Positions 8,408-16,956 of a stretch of 64,000 bases of DNA are shown here, one piece after another. Each line of letters starts with the position of its first letter. Positions within the stretch are counted from its first letter, which is position 1. Under the pieces are notes generated by a model. The model was given only the letters and a program-made list of their open reading frames with translations, did not search any database and had not been told where the DNA came from. Made by a program: the position numbers and the translations under genes. The stretch spans positions 186,001-250,000 of the forward strand of contig JBOEGW010000004.1 in the NCBI GenBank assembly GCA_050633625.1. The letters run 5' to 3'. The stretch is from JBOEGW01 sp050633625. GTDB taxonomy: Bacteria; Pseudomonadota; Alphaproteobacteria; Rhodobacterales; Rhodobacteraceae.

Positions 8408-8989
8408 ATGGCAAAACTATACTTTAATTTTTCGACTATGAATGCGGGGAAATCCACGCTCTTGTTGCAGGCTGCTTACAACTATCGTGAGCGCGGCATG
8501 GAGCCGTATTTGCTGATCGCGTCCTTTGATGACCGGGCCGGGGCGGGCACTATTGGGTCGCGTATTGGGCTTGAGGCTGAGGCTGATGTTTTTGGTCATG
8601 GCGAAGACGTGTTTGCCAAGATTAAGTCCCGTCTGGATCAAGGTCCGGTGGCCTGTGTCTTCATTGACGAGGCGCAGTTTTTGGCGCCAGAACAAGTTTG
8701 GCAACTCGCGCGGGCTGTTGATGATTTGGGCGTCCCGGTGATGTGCTACGGGCTGCGTGTTGATTTTCAGGGCAAATTGTTTCCGGGGTCAGGTGCTCTG
8801 CTGGCCTTGGCTGATGAAATGCGCGAAGTGCGCACGATTTGTCATTGCGGCAAGAAAGCCACCATGGTTGTGCGCAAAGATGCCTCCGGCGCGGTGCTGA
8901 CGGCGGGCGAGCAGGTGCAGATCGGCGGCAACGAAAGCTATCTGAGCTTATGCCGTAAACATTGGCGCGAGGAGACGGGCGATCGTTAA
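8408..8989 (+). CDS. tdk: thymidine kinase, type II
   Basis: The start is the ATG at 8408 (MAKLYFNFST), where family members begin; 193 residues, normal for bacterial Tdk. The P-loop MNAGKSTLLL (residues 11-20), the Walker B-like FIDEAQFL with catalytic Glu, the lasso GLRVDFQGKLFPGS and the zinc-binding cysteines CHCG...LCRKH are all in place. It phosphorylates thymidine to dTMP with ATP in nucleoside salvage. The stop is followed closely by a small anchored-protein gene at 9003. Confidence 0.96.
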   Translation: MAKLYFNFSTMNAGKSTLLLQAAYNYRERGMEPYLLIASFDDRAGAGTIGSRIGLEAEADVFGHGEDVFAKIKSRLDQGPVACVFIDEAQFLAPEQVWQLARAVDDLGVPVMCYGLRVDFQGKLFPGSGALLALADEMREVRTICHCGKKATMVVRKDASGAVLTAGEQVQIGGNESYLSLCRKHWREETGDR

Positions 8990-9002
8990 TCCACTTTCTT
9001 TT

Positions 9003-9368
9003 GTGCGGCGCATTTTGGGTCTTGGTGTGCTGGGTGTGGTTGGGCTGGTGGGGGCCAAATCTTGGCTCGATGAACAGCGCGCAGAGCTGCGCCGCGCGTA
9101 TTATTTCGAACAGGCCGAATTCTATCGCGAGGCCGGGCTGGCCTCTTGTCTCAAGCGCACAGCGATGGAGCAAACCGCCCTCGCGCGGGGATGGCGTTTT
9201 GAAGAAAGCGAAAAGCCAGTGTATTGTCATGCAGCGCCAGGGGCAGAAAGTTACGTCCGGTTTTTGCCCGACCCCCCAGCGCCTTGGGTGACCAAAGAAG
9301 ACGGTTGGGTTGCTGCTTTTGACGGGCAGGGCTGCCGTGTCGAGATTGTGCCAACGGCCTGCGACTAA
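9003..9368 (+). CDS. hypothetical membrane-anchored small protein
   Basis: A 121-residue protein starting with GTG, 13 bases after the tdk stop. It has an N-terminal hydrophobic stretch (ILGLGVLGVVGLVGA, residues 4-18) preceded by two arginines, an uncleaved anchor or signal sequence. The rest is predicted periplasmic, with four cysteines (about residues 49, 75, 111 and 120) that could form disulfides. I do not recognise the family. It is probably cotranscribed with tdk. The start is uncertain because the frame is open a little further upstream. Confidence 0.65.
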   Translation: MRRILGLGVLGVVGLVGAKSWLDEQRAELRRAYYFEQAEFYREAGLASCLKRTAMEQTALARGWRFEESEKPVYCHAAPGAESYVRFLPDPPAPWVTKEDGWVAAFDGQGCRVEIVPTACD

Positions 9369-9865
9369 ATGTTCAGGGCCTTTTTGCGCGCGCGGATGTA
9401 TTTCGCTGCTGATCGGTAATGGCTTGGCCCGGCTCCTTCGGCCCACCGCCCCGCCGTCCATTTGTTGTTCCCGCCTTTCATCGGCCCGCCGTAAAGCGCG
9501 GAGTTACTGGCCTTGGTGAGAAAGCGCATCAGCGCCTCATGGGATTGCGCCAGCGCGTCCCGCGCGTCCTGCCAGCCCATTCCAGATTGCCGGGCGCGCA
9601 GATCCGCGTTGTACCGTTTCAGGTCGTTCCATTTGTATCCTTGAGCTGGGACATAAACGGGTTTTCCCGCCTGCCCATCCGCATACCACCCCAGAAATAG
9701 CTCAGTCCAATGCGCGCGGTGGGCGATCACATCCTTGATCGATGTGTTCTCATCATCGGGCAGCATGGCTTGGGGGGCTGGGAGGTCCTCCAGCAGTTTG
9801 ACCAGATTTGCGTATTCCTTTTCGCAGACGGCGATCAAATCGGTTTTGCAGGTGGCGGCGGGCAT
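9365..9865 (-). CDS. ClbS/DfsB family four-helix protein
   Basis: The start was placed at the ATG at 9865, 6 bases after AAAGGAG; the in-frame ATG at 9871 touches the ribosome site. The 166-residue protein shows the DUF1706/ClbS pattern: a helix with NLVKLLEDLP, SIKDVIAHRAHWTELFLGWY, and the C-terminal TAGRWAEGAGPSHYRSAAKYIRAR. Family members are DinB-superfamily bundles. Some act as cyclopropane hydrolases protecting DNA from colibactin; the role of the many environmental members is unknown. It overlaps the end of the 9003 gene by 4 bases in convergent orientation. Confidence 0.87.
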   Translation of the reverse strand: MPAATCKTDLIAVCEKEYANLVKLLEDLPAPQAMLPDDENTSIKDVIAHRAHWTELFLGWYADGQAGKPVYVPAQGYKWNDLKRYNADLRARQSGMGWQDARDALAQSHEALMRFLTKASNSALYGGPMKGGNNKWTAGRWAEGAGPSHYRSAAKYIRARKKALNI

Positions 9866-9897
9866 GAGCATCTCCTTTTGCGCCGCGTCAGCGCGGA

Positions 9898-11919
9898 TTA
9901 ATCAAGCCACTCTGCCGCCACTTGCGCGGCGTCCCACCCCCCTGAGCGACCGCCAAGGTGATTGGCGAGAAAGTCCTCAAGCGCGCGCGCATGAATGACG
10001 CGATCTTGCCAGCGGTTCAGCCCATGCCCTGCCTCCTCAAAGATCAGGGTCTCCACGTCTTTGCCGGCGGCGGTCGCGGCCTTAATGAACTCTTCGCTCT
10101 GTTCAAACCCAACGATCCCGTCGCGTTTCCCTGCCACAACGAGGACAGGCCCATTCATCCGCTCCACATGGGTCTGTGGCGAAATTTCCCGCATGGTCTT
10201 CAGATCCGCTTCACTCTCGATGTCCCCAAAGTACCGCGCGATCTGGACAATACTTAATCCCCAAGCGAAAGGGTTATTGCGGTTTTGGTATTCGACATCG
10301 AGAACCGCATGTTCAATCACCGCCACCTTAAAGGGGCTGTCTGGATCGGTCGCGGCGAATGCGGCGGAATAGCCGCCATAACTGCTCCCCATGATTGCCA
10401 TGTTCTCACGATCCGCAATGCCCTGCTCGGCGGCCCAAAGTGCGGCGTCATAAACATCGGTTTGCATCGCTTTGCCCGGCTGGCCATATCCGGCCGCTTG
10501 GAACTCTTTGCCAAATCCGCGCGAGCCGCGGTAATTCACGGCAAGCACCGCATAGCCGCGGTTGACCAAGAACTGACGCAGGTGATTGTATTGCCAGCGG
10601 TATTTTAAGGCAGGGCCACCATGCACATCGACCACAAGCGGCACAGGACCATCCACGCCCAAGGGGCGCATCAACAGGGAAGGCAACATCCGGCCATCGC
10701 GCGCCGGGATCATGATTTCACTGGTCGGCGCGAGGATATCTTCATAGCGCGCACGAAAGGCGTGGGTTTCTACCTTTGTGGACGTGCCCGATGTCAGGTC
10801 AAAGGAATAGAATTCATAACCCTTTGCATCGGGCGACACAGCCAGCCCCATATGGCCGTCGATGCCGGCTTCGCGCCAGCCGTCAATATCCACCGGCGCG
10901 CCGCCGCCCGCCTCGGCAATCAGTTTGGCGAAGGTCTCGCCTCTGGGGGTAAACGGGGTGATCGGTGCGCCCGGCGCATTTGACAGCACCGCGTCCAAAA
11001 CACCGTCATGGGGGGCAATGTTAATGAAGCGGTCTATGTCAACATGATCGTCTTGAAATAGAACTGTTTCCGCACCATCCGAAAGCGCGACCCGCACCAG
11101 CGCTGCTTTGTCACGCCCGCGCGAGGACAGCGCAATAATCGCGTCTTCACCCGGAATTTTTTCGACAATTTGAAACGTGTCATAAGCGTCAATCTCATCA
11201 AGAATGCGCCATTCCTGCGCGTCCGTCTGTGACGTGTCAGCGGATGTGCCGGGCACCAAAATCTGCTTGTTGTCCGTTTCTGGATCCCGATCAACGCGCA
11301 CCACGGGCGTGTTGTCCTTATCCAAATGCCAATAAAGCGTCTTGCCCTCGTTCTGGATATATAGCTCTTTGCCGCCCCCGTCTTGGCGGGTGGTGTAGAG
11401 GTCTGCCAATGCTGGGTTTCTGTCATTAGAAGAAATAATCCACAGCGCATCCGGGTCGGCTGGCATGTTCGCCATGTTCCAGCGCGAAAAGCCGCGCGGC
11501 GTGACGTCTAACCAGTTGTCTTGATCCGGGTTTTCAGGATCAATTCGCCAAAACCGACCTTCGCGCATGACCTGAATTTCTTCCCGGCTGCCTGACCAAA
11601 CATACCAGTCAATGCCCGTCAGCGCGAAAAGCTCTTTGCCAATCGCCTTTCCGGGTTCGGTCTTGGTGATGACAAGCGTGTCCTTGGTGCGGCGGCTTTC
11701 GAAATGCGCAAGATAGCCGCCCTTGGCCGAGGTGCCAAAGCTCCAACTCGAACTTGTGTCAGCAAAAAAATTGCGCACAGGAATAAGCTTGGGAAGCGCC
11801 GCATCTGCCAAAACGGGGTGGGTCGGCGCATGATTTCGAATTGCGACAGTATAGGCCGCCCCGCCGAGAGCTATCAGGGCAACAAGCCCAATTGCCGCGA
11901 CTTTCAATATGCGTTTCAT
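9898..11919 (-). CDS. S9 family serine peptidase (prolyl oligopeptidase type), membrane-anchored
   Basis: The ATG at 11919 (MKRILKVAAIG) is preferred, with AAGGGG 9 bases upstream, over a GTG 9 bases earlier. The 673-residue product has an N-terminal hydrophobic anchor (residues 5-26), a beta-propeller-like region (about 50-400) and a C-terminal alpha/beta hydrolase domain. The catalytic Ser is in GSSYGGY (about residue 511), the Asp in GKRDGIVGFEQS and the His in EEAGHGLNRWQD. This is the layout of DAP2-like oligopeptidases/acylaminoacyl peptidases, likely facing the periplasm. It is a monocistronic minus-strand gene. Confidence 0.92.
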   Translation of the reverse strand: MKRILKVAAIGLVALIALGGAAYTVAIRNHAPTHPVLADAALPKLIPVRNFFADTSSSWSFGTSAKGGYLAHFESRRTKDTLVITKTEPGKAIGKELFALTGIDWYVWSGSREEIQVMREGRFWRIDPENPDQDNWLDVTPRGFSRWNMANMPADPDALWIISSNDRNPALADLYTTRQDGGGKELYIQNEGKTLYWHLDKDNTPVVRVDRDPETDNKQILVPGTSADTSQTDAQEWRILDEIDAYDTFQIVEKIPGEDAIIALSSRGRDKAALVRVALSDGAETVLFQDDHVDIDRFINIAPHDGVLDAVLSNAPGAPITPFTPRGETFAKLIAEAGGGAPVDIDGWREAGIDGHMGLAVSPDAKGYEFYSFDLTSGTSTKVETHAFRARYEDILAPTSEIMIPARDGRMLPSLLMRPLGVDGPVPLVVDVHGGPALKYRWQYNHLRQFLVNRGYAVLAVNYRGSRGFGKEFQAAGYGQPGKAMQTDVYDAALWAAEQGIADRENMAIMGSSYGGYSAAFAATDPDSPFKVAVIEHAVLDVEYQNRNNPFAWGLSIVQIARYFGDIESEADLKTMREISPQTHVERMNGPVLVVAGKRDGIVGFEQSEEFIKAATAAGKDVETLIFEEAGHGLNRWQDRVIHARALEDFLANHLGGRSGGWDAAQVAAEWLD

Positions 11920-12009
11920 ACCAAACACCCCTTACACAAAAAACATTTGCGCACAGGGTTAGCAATCGGCCCAAAATATTTCAACCAGAAAGCGAATGGA
12001 CCAGCCGGG

Positions 12010-12270
12010 TTAATACCCTACGCGCAAGTGTTCCAGCAGCGCTTTGTTGGGGCATATCGCGGGCGCCGTGGCAGAGCCGCCATCGTGGTCGCCTAGCCAG
12101 CGGTCGCAGCCCTTTGGGTCGGCGCAGGTCTTGCACCGAGATTGCGCGCGCATCAATTGGCGCCGGGAAAGCGTTGTCGCTGCCAATTCCACGTCAAGAT
12201 CCAAACCGAGCGTCTGGGCCATGCGGATCATGCGCGGAGTTTGGCGGGTTCTTTCTAGGTTCATTCTCAT
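12010..12270 (-). CDS. DUF6455-type small cysteine protein
   Basis: An 86-residue protein starting at the ATG at 12270, with CGGAGGA 7 bases upstream. It has a helical N-terminal half containing MIRMAQTLGLDLD and a cysteine-rich C-terminal half: RCKTCADPKGCDRWL (C-x2-C-x5-C) with a further Cys in APAICPN. This matches the small DUF6455 proteins common in Rhodobacteraceae; the cysteines suggest a metal or Fe-S site. The function is unknown. Confidence 0.78.
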   Translation of the reverse strand: MRMNLERTRQTPRMIRMAQTLGLDLDVELAATTLSRRQLMRAQSRCKTCADPKGCDRWLGDHDGGSATAPAICPNKALLEHLRVGY

Positions 12271-12426
12271 TTCGACATCCTCCGCCCCGGAGTATCGCGG
12301 TGATTCCTTCGCGCCGCTTTGATGCGTGTCAAATTCAGCTCATGCGGGTGGGCGTGGTGAGGGTCATCCCCTGATGGGGCGTCATTCGCGGTTGGCAATT
12401 CCTCAGCGTGGTCCTAGACTTAGGGC

Positions 12427-12690
12427 ATGTTTACGATCGAACACGATTTTGACGCCTCAGTTGTTACCCTTGTGGATGAGGGGGACACCGAAGGCGGCGG
12501 CGGCACTCTACAAGAAGACGTCACAATCAACGTCTTTGAAGAATGTGTCACGATAGAACAGCTCAACCCCACAACGGACCGCGTGCAAATGGTGACGTTT
12601 TCGTTTTCGCAATTGCGTGATTTGGAAGCGGCGTTGGATCTACCCGAGGGCGTGTATCGGCTCACACGCGATCCGCAACAGGCGGATTGA
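12427..12690 (+). CDS. small conserved acidic protein, unknown function
   Basis: An 87-residue protein, MFTIEHDFDASVVTLVDEG onward, with a high share of Asp/Glu, beta-strand-like alternation (VTINVFEECVTIEQL) and a C-terminal helix LRDLEAALDLPEGVY. There is no membrane segment. The ribosome site is weak (TTAGGGC). The regular protein-like composition and the absence of a better frame on either strand support a real gene, but I cannot assign a function. Confidence 0.7.
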   Translation: MFTIEHDFDASVVTLVDEGDTEGGGGTLQEDVTINVFEECVTIEQLNPTTDRVQMVTFSFSQLRDLEAALDLPEGVYRLTRDPQQAD

Positions 12691-12748
12691 AGCAGCTTAT
12701 TTGTCGGTTATATCGCCTTTTGATGCGCCGCATTTCGCTGGCACGGGG

Positions 12749-13009
12749 TCAATAGTCTTGGATCAAAAACACCTTGTTTCGGTGGGTGGCACCGCGCAGA
12801 AGCACGAGCTTGGATTTGGGTAGGCCAAGCGCTTTGCTCAGCAGTTTGATGACCGATTTTGTCGCTTTTCCATCCTCAGGAACCGCCGTCACCGAAACTT
12901 TGATCATCCCCTCAACAACGCGCAGCTCATTGCGCGCCGAGTTTGGTGTCACGCGCACATGTAGCTCAACGCCCGGCTTGGCCAGCTCAGCAAGCTCTCC
13001 CTTTTTCAT
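12749..13009 (-). CDS. DUF167 (YggU) family protein
   Basis: An 86-residue protein with the DUF167 signature: LHVRVTPNSARNEL (residues 16-29), IKVSVTAVPEDGKATKSVIKLLSKALGLPKSKL, then LLRGATHRNKVFLI. Family members are small basic alpha/beta proteins; the biological role is not established. It is convergent with the acidic-protein gene and divergent from the nitroreductase gene. Confidence 0.93.
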   Translation of the reverse strand: MKKGELAELAKPGVELHVRVTPNSARNELRVVEGMIKVSVTAVPEDGKATKSVIKLLSKALGLPKSKLVLLRGATHRNKVFLIQDY

Positions 13010-13123
13010 AAAGGCTATGTGGCAGTGGAAGAGGGCGCGTGCAAGGTTTCTCCCGCGTGGCGGTTGACGTAGGGGCGCAAAGTCCCGACATGTTCCGTAC
13101 CGAAGTTCAAAACAGGTTTCTTG

Positions 13124-13702
13124 ATGTCCCAGAAAAACGATGCAGCACTCGAATTCCTTTTGAGCCGCCGTTCACGCCCGCACAAAACGCTGACGACCCC
13201 GGTGCCGACCAAGGACGAGCTTGCGCCAATCCTGACCGCTGCCGCGCGCACGCCAGATCATGGGAAGCTTGAGCCATGGCGCTTTATCGTGCTGGAACGC
13301 GCGGCACTTGAACGGCTGGCGGCTGAGGTCGCTCCGTGTGGCGCGCGCCTAAATGTGGACCCCGACAAAATCGTCAAAGCGCAGGCGCAATATGGCGATG
13401 CTGCGCTGGCGGTGGTTGTGGTGGCAGCGCCAGTGCCAAGTGAGAAGGTACCGGAAATTGAACAGTTGTATTCTGCGGGCGCCGTCTGTTTGGCGTTGCT
13501 CAACGCGGCATTGGCCTCGGGGTGGGGCGCGAATTGGCTTTCAGGCTGGGCGTCTCATGATCCCCAATTCACCCGTGATCACCTTGGCATCGCGGCGCAC
13601 GAAAAGGTCGCCGGGATCGTTCACATCGGCACCGAAACGTCCACGCCTCCCGAACGGCCCCGCCCGGACATTGCGGCGAAAACCGAATGGGTGTCCGTAT
13701 GA
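13124..13702 (+). CDS. nitroreductase family protein (YdjA-like)
   Basis: The start is the ATG at 13124; a TTG directly before it is in frame but less likely. The 192-residue product has FLLSRRSRPHKTL at the N-terminus (FMN phosphate contacts), AARTPDHGKLEPWRFIV, and a C-terminal GWGANWLSGWASHD. These are features of the small single-domain nitroreductases related to YdjA/TdsD that use FMN and NAD(P)H. The natural substrate is unknown. Its stop overlaps the next start by 4 bases (ATGA), so it is cotranslated with the membrane protein gene. Confidence 0.88.
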   Translation: MSQKNDAALEFLLSRRSRPHKTLTTPVPTKDELAPILTAAARTPDHGKLEPWRFIVLERAALERLAAEVAPCGARLNVDPDKIVKAQAQYGDAALAVVVVAAPVPSEKVPEIEQLYSAGAVCLALLNAALASGWGANWLSGWASHDPQFTRDHLGIAAHEKVAGIVHIGTETSTPPERPRPDIAAKTEWVSV

Positions 13703-14400
13703 TTTTTGACGCATTCTTTAAGGCGCTCGGCCAGCTCGGAGACAGACGGTTTCGCGCGGTAGTGCTAAAGGGCATCGCCTTGACGATCGCGCTTTTGGCG
13801 GGGCTGACGATCGCGCTCACTTGGGGTGTTGGATTATTTCTCCCCGAAACCGTTTCTTTGCCGCTGATTGGCGAGGTGTCGTGGTTTGACAATGTGCTGG
13901 GTTGGGCAACTGTCGTTGCGATGATCGTTTTATCCGTGGTGCTGATGGTGCCAGTTGCGGCGGCATTTACCGGGATTTTTCTCGATGATGTGGCGAACGC
14001 CGTTGAGGACCGTCACTATCCCGGTTTGCCCAAAGTGCCGCATTTGCCTGTCGTGGACACGCTCAAAGATGCGATGCGCTTGATCCTCGTGACGATCGGG
14101 ATCAACCTTGTGGCCTTGGTGCTGCTCTTGTTTGTTGGCCCGTTTGCGCCTGTGATGTTTTGGGCGGTTAACGGGTATCTCTTGGGCCGGGAATATTTCC
14201 AAATGGCGGCGATGCGCCGCGAAGGATTGGAGGGCGCTACACGGCTGCGAAAACGCCACATGGGGAAAATCTGGCTCGCGGGGACCTTAATGGCGATGCC
14301 GCTTTCCATCCCGTTTTTGAACTTGCTCATCCCCGTGCTTGGCGCTGCAAGCTTTACGCATCTGTATCATCGTTTGGCCGGGCAGAGCACCAGCGCCTAG
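13699..14400 (+). CDS. EI24/CysZ-like membrane protein
   Basis: The start was chosen at the ATG at 13699, in the ATGA overlap with the nitroreductase stop. The 233-residue inner-membrane protein has four to five hydrophobic segments (about residues 25-50, 75-100, 140-165 and 205-225) and the family stretch WAVNGYLLGREYFQMAAMRR typical of EI24 (PF07264) proteins. CysZ members import sulfate, but nothing here ties this one to sulfur. Its 3' end overlaps the convergent DUF1467 gene by 4 bases. Confidence 0.82.
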   Translation: MIFDAFFKALGQLGDRRFRAVVLKGIALTIALLAGLTIALTWGVGLFLPETVSLPLIGEVSWFDNVLGWATVVAMIVLSVVLMVPVAAAFTGIFLDDVANAVEDRHYPGLPKVPHLPVVDTLKDAMRLILVTIGINLVALVLLLFVGPFAPVMFWAVNGYLLGREYFQMAAMRREGLEGATRLRKRHMGKIWLAGTLMAMPLSIPFLNLLIPVLGAASFTHLYHRLAGQSTSA

Positions 14401-14678
14401 TTGGGTACGCGCTCGTTAATGATCTTGCGAAAATCGAGGTCATCCACAGTGACCAAGCCGGAAATAACAACAGCGCAAATGGCGGCTGAAATCGGGATGG
14501 CCCAAAGCGTTACCTTCAGCATCGTGCGCCCAAGTTTGAAATCCGCCGGTGCGCCCGCGTGGGTGCCCGGCACGATTTCGCCCTCATCTGCCTGTGAGCG
14601 CATCTCGATGGGCAGAATGATGAACATCGTCAAGAACCATGTGATGATGAAGACGACGCCGATGCTGGTGATGGACAT
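14397..14678 (-). CDS. DUF1467 family membrane protein
   Basis: A 93-residue protein with two membrane segments (residues 4-22 and 54-76) and the conserved junction LPIEMRSQADEGEIVPGTHAGAP. DUF1467 genes sit beside methylmalonyl-CoA epimerase in many Rhodobacteraceae, as here: its start overlaps the epimerase stop by one base. The function is unknown; coupling suggests a link to propionyl-CoA metabolism or only shared expression. Confidence 0.9.
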   Translation of the reverse strand: MSITSIGVVFIITWFLTMFIILPIEMRSQADEGEIVPGTHAGAPADFKLGRTMLKVTLWAIPISAAICAVVISGLVTVDDLDFRKIINERVPN

Positions 14679-15082
14679 TACGTTTCCTCAAGCTCAATCA
14701 GACAGCCGTTAAAGTCCTTTGGATGCAGGAACAAAACGGGTTTGCCATGGGCGCCGATTTTGGGCTCACCGGTGCCAAGAACGCGCGCGCCTTCGGCTTT
14801 GAGCTTGTCGCGCGCCTCGATGATATTCTCAACCTCATAGCACATATGGTGGATGCCACCTGCGGGGTTCTTGGCCAAAAACCCATTGATCGGGCTGTCT
14901 TCTCCGAGGGGATAAAGCAGTTCGATTTTGGTGTTTGGGAGCGTGATGAAAATGACAGTGACGCCGTGATCAGGCTCGTCTTGAGGCGGACCCACTTCGG
15001 CGCCAAGGGTGTTTTTGTACTGTTGCGCTGCCGCTTCCAGGTCCGGCACGGCGATGGCCACGTGATTGAGACGTCCGATCAT
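14678..15082 (-). CDS. mce: methylmalonyl-CoA epimerase
   Basis: A 134-residue VOC-fold enzyme that interconverts (2R)- and (2S)-methylmalonyl-CoA in the propionyl-CoA to succinyl-CoA route. His7 (RLNHVAIAV), the GGIHHMCYEV block (H78/H79) and the terminal Glu130 in FNGCLIELEE match the metal and catalytic residues of the family, and the length is normal. A strong GAGGAGG lies 7 bases before the ATG. It is the first gene of a two-gene unit with DUF1467. Confidence 0.94.
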   Translation of the reverse strand: MIGRLNHVAIAVPDLEAAAQQYKNTLGAEVGPPQDEPDHGVTVIFITLPNTKIELLYPLGEDSPINGFLAKNPAGGIHHMCYEVENIIEARDKLKAEGARVLGTGEPKIGAHGKPVLFLHPKDFNGCLIELEET

Positions 15083-15207
15083 CTGTATTCCTCCTCAAGA
15101 TTTGCCCGGTTATGGCCTGCGCTCGCGCGGCGCGCAAGATGTGCCAAAGTGGCGCAGGTCTTTTGAGAGCGGGCGTGACGCGGCGTTTGGCGAGAATGAT
15201 CCACGCG

Positions 15208-15228
15208 TTAATCAAACTTTAGGGACTC
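15208..15228. promoter_or_regulatory. possible CtrA-like site next to a GANTC methylation site
   Basis: TTAA-N7-TTAG (15208-15222) differs by one base from the CtrA consensus TTAA-N7-TTAA, and GACTC (15224-15228) is a CcrM/GcrA-type GANTC site. Both lie 70-90 bases upstream of the receiver-protein gene. They were found by eye and one match may be chance. Confidence 0.35.
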
Positions 15229-15297
15229 ATGTGGCTTAGTCACCGCTAACCGCCCCGAGAAGTGGAAAGGTGGGGCGCGCCGTGGAGGGCTGGAGCA

Positions 15298-16029
15298 ATG
15301 CAAGATTTGAATGACCTAAGTGAACTGAACGGGGCTATTTCTCGAAAGCCAACGCCGGAACGGCCCTTGCAGGGGGTGACGGTCTTGGTGGTGGAAGACA
15401 GCCGGTTCGCATCCGAGGCGATCCGGCTTTTATGTTTGCGTTCAGGGGCGCGAATTCGGCGGGCCGATACTTTGGCCTCCGCACATCGGCATCTTGGCGT
15501 TTATCGGCCGACGGTTGTCATCGTTGATATGGGATTGCCGGATGGATCTGGCGCGGACCTGATCAAGGAACTGGATCTGTCTGGGGATCGTGTGCCCGTC
15601 ATCTTGGGTTTGTCGGGCGATCCTTTGACCGAGGACAGTGCGATGGAGGCTGGGGCGAATGGCTTTTTGGCAAAACCCGTGGAAAGCCTTGCGGCGTTTC
15701 AAACAGCCGTTTTAAAGTTGTTGCCTTCCGACATGGTGTCTTCAACGCCGCGCGTGTTGCCCACCGAGATCGTTCATCCCCAAGGAACGGCCCTTGCGGA
15801 AGATCTGAGCCATATCGCACAATTGATGGCAGATGTGCCGGATCATCAGGCGATGGAGTATTTGATCCACTTCCTTGAAGGGATTGCCAAGACGTCCCAC
15901 GACGACACAATGGCCGCCGCGACAAAGCAATTGGCGCGTGCCCATGCGGAAGGGCGCGAAACCAAGGGTGATGTGTCGGCTTTGGTTGGTTTGGTGGATG
16001 AGCGATTGGCGCAAACGCGTGCGAGCTAG
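15298..16029 (+). CDS. orphan response-regulator receiver protein
   Basis: The start was chosen at the ATG at 15298 (MQDLNDLSELNG), preceded by GAGGG. Of 243 residues, about 25-145 form a receiver domain: acidic pair in VLVVEDSR, phosphoacceptor Asp in VIVDMGLPDGSG, switch Ser in LGLSGDPL, and Lys in GFLAKPV. The remaining 100 residues are helical, with no DNA-binding or enzymatic motif I recognise. No kinase is nearby. It probably acts through protein contacts; a cell-cycle or phosphorelay link is speculative. Confidence 0.87.
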   Translation: MQDLNDLSELNGAISRKPTPERPLQGVTVLVVEDSRFASEAIRLLCLRSGARIRRADTLASAHRHLGVYRPTVVIVDMGLPDGSGADLIKELDLSGDRVPVILGLSGDPLTEDSAMEAGANGFLAKPVESLAAFQTAVLKLLPSDMVSSTPRVLPTEIVHPQGTALAEDLSHIAQLMADVPDHQAMEYLIHFLEGIAKTSHDDTMAAATKQLARAHAEGRETKGDVSALVGLVDERLAQTRAS

Positions 16030-16754
16030 CGTGCAAGCGTTGGGTCCGAACCGGCGCGCACCAAGCTCGTCAGGTCTCCCAAACTTTCGCGTTGTTGGCC
16101 ATTTTCATCAAAATTAGAAGGCGCAAGCCAGGCTGCAAATGCCTCGGCCAGAGCAGGCCATTCGCTGTCAATCGCGGCGAACCATGCGGTGTCTCGATTT
16201 TGACCTTTGACGATCATATGTTGGCGAAACACGCCTTCAAATGACAACCCAAGCCGTTGGGCCGCGCGCCGTGAGGGTTTGTTAAGGGCGTTGCATTTCC
16301 ACTCATACCGACGATATCCGGCCTCAAAGGCCCACTTCATCAAGAGGATTTGTGTTTCGGTCGCGGCGCGGGTCCGTTGGAGGGCGGGCGCATAGGTGAT
16401 GAACCCGCTTTCGATAGAGCCATGTTCCGGGTCAATCCGAAGCAACGAACAAAACCCCTCAAAACGTCCTGTTTCCAAATTCTTGATGGCGAAAAACACC
16501 GGATCACTGCCAGAGGTCGCGTCCCGCATCCAGCGGTGAAAGGCGGCTTGGGAGGCGAAAGGACCAACCGGCATGTAGTCCCAAATCTCATCATGGCCCG
16601 AAAACACCCGAAACAAATCGGCGGCGTGGCGGTCCGCGTTTAGCGGTTCTAGCTGCGAGAATTGACCGATCAAACTAAGCCCATCCGGGCGCTTTGGCGC
16701 GCTCCAGTTTTTGACGGATTGGCCCAAGGGACGTGGATCGACCATGCTGTTCAT
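16026..16754 (-). CDS. GNAT acetyltransferase, RimJ/RimL type
   Basis: A 242-residue protein whose central part (residues 30-195) follows the RimJ/RimL pattern: HDEIWDYMPVGPF, FFAIKNLETGRFEGFCSLL, the GSIESGFITYAP strand, acetyl-CoA-binding region LMKWAFEAGYRRYEWKCNALNKPSRRAAQRLGL (shown in part) and GVFRQHMIVKGQNRDTAWF. It acetylates amino groups of proteins or small molecules; the target is unknown. It is convergent with the receiver gene, overlapping by 4 bases. Confidence 0.88.
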   Translation of the reverse strand: MNSMVDPRPLGQSVKNWSAPKRPDGLSLIGQFSQLEPLNADRHAADLFRVFSGHDEIWDYMPVGPFASQAAFHRWMRDATSGSDPVFFAIKNLETGRFEGFCSLLRIDPEHGSIESGFITYAPALQRTRAATETQILLMKWAFEAGYRRYEWKCNALNKPSRRAAQRLGLSFEGVFRQHMIVKGQNRDTAWFAAIDSEWPALAEAFAAWLAPSNFDENGQQRESLGDLTSLVRAGSDPTLAR

Positions 16755-16956
16755 CTCCTATGGTTTACAGGACGTTGCGATGGTGGCGCGCCTTTGTAAA
16801 TCCCCTAAAGCGGACCATTCCCGGCACCTGATCTCCGCATTTGTGCCCCATTCTCACGGCATACCCAAAACACGGTTCGGGGGGACCGCTGGTGAACTGC
16901 CTTAGGTGCGAGGGGTCATGCAGCCAGAAATGAGATCGTCTGCAAGGAGAAACGAG

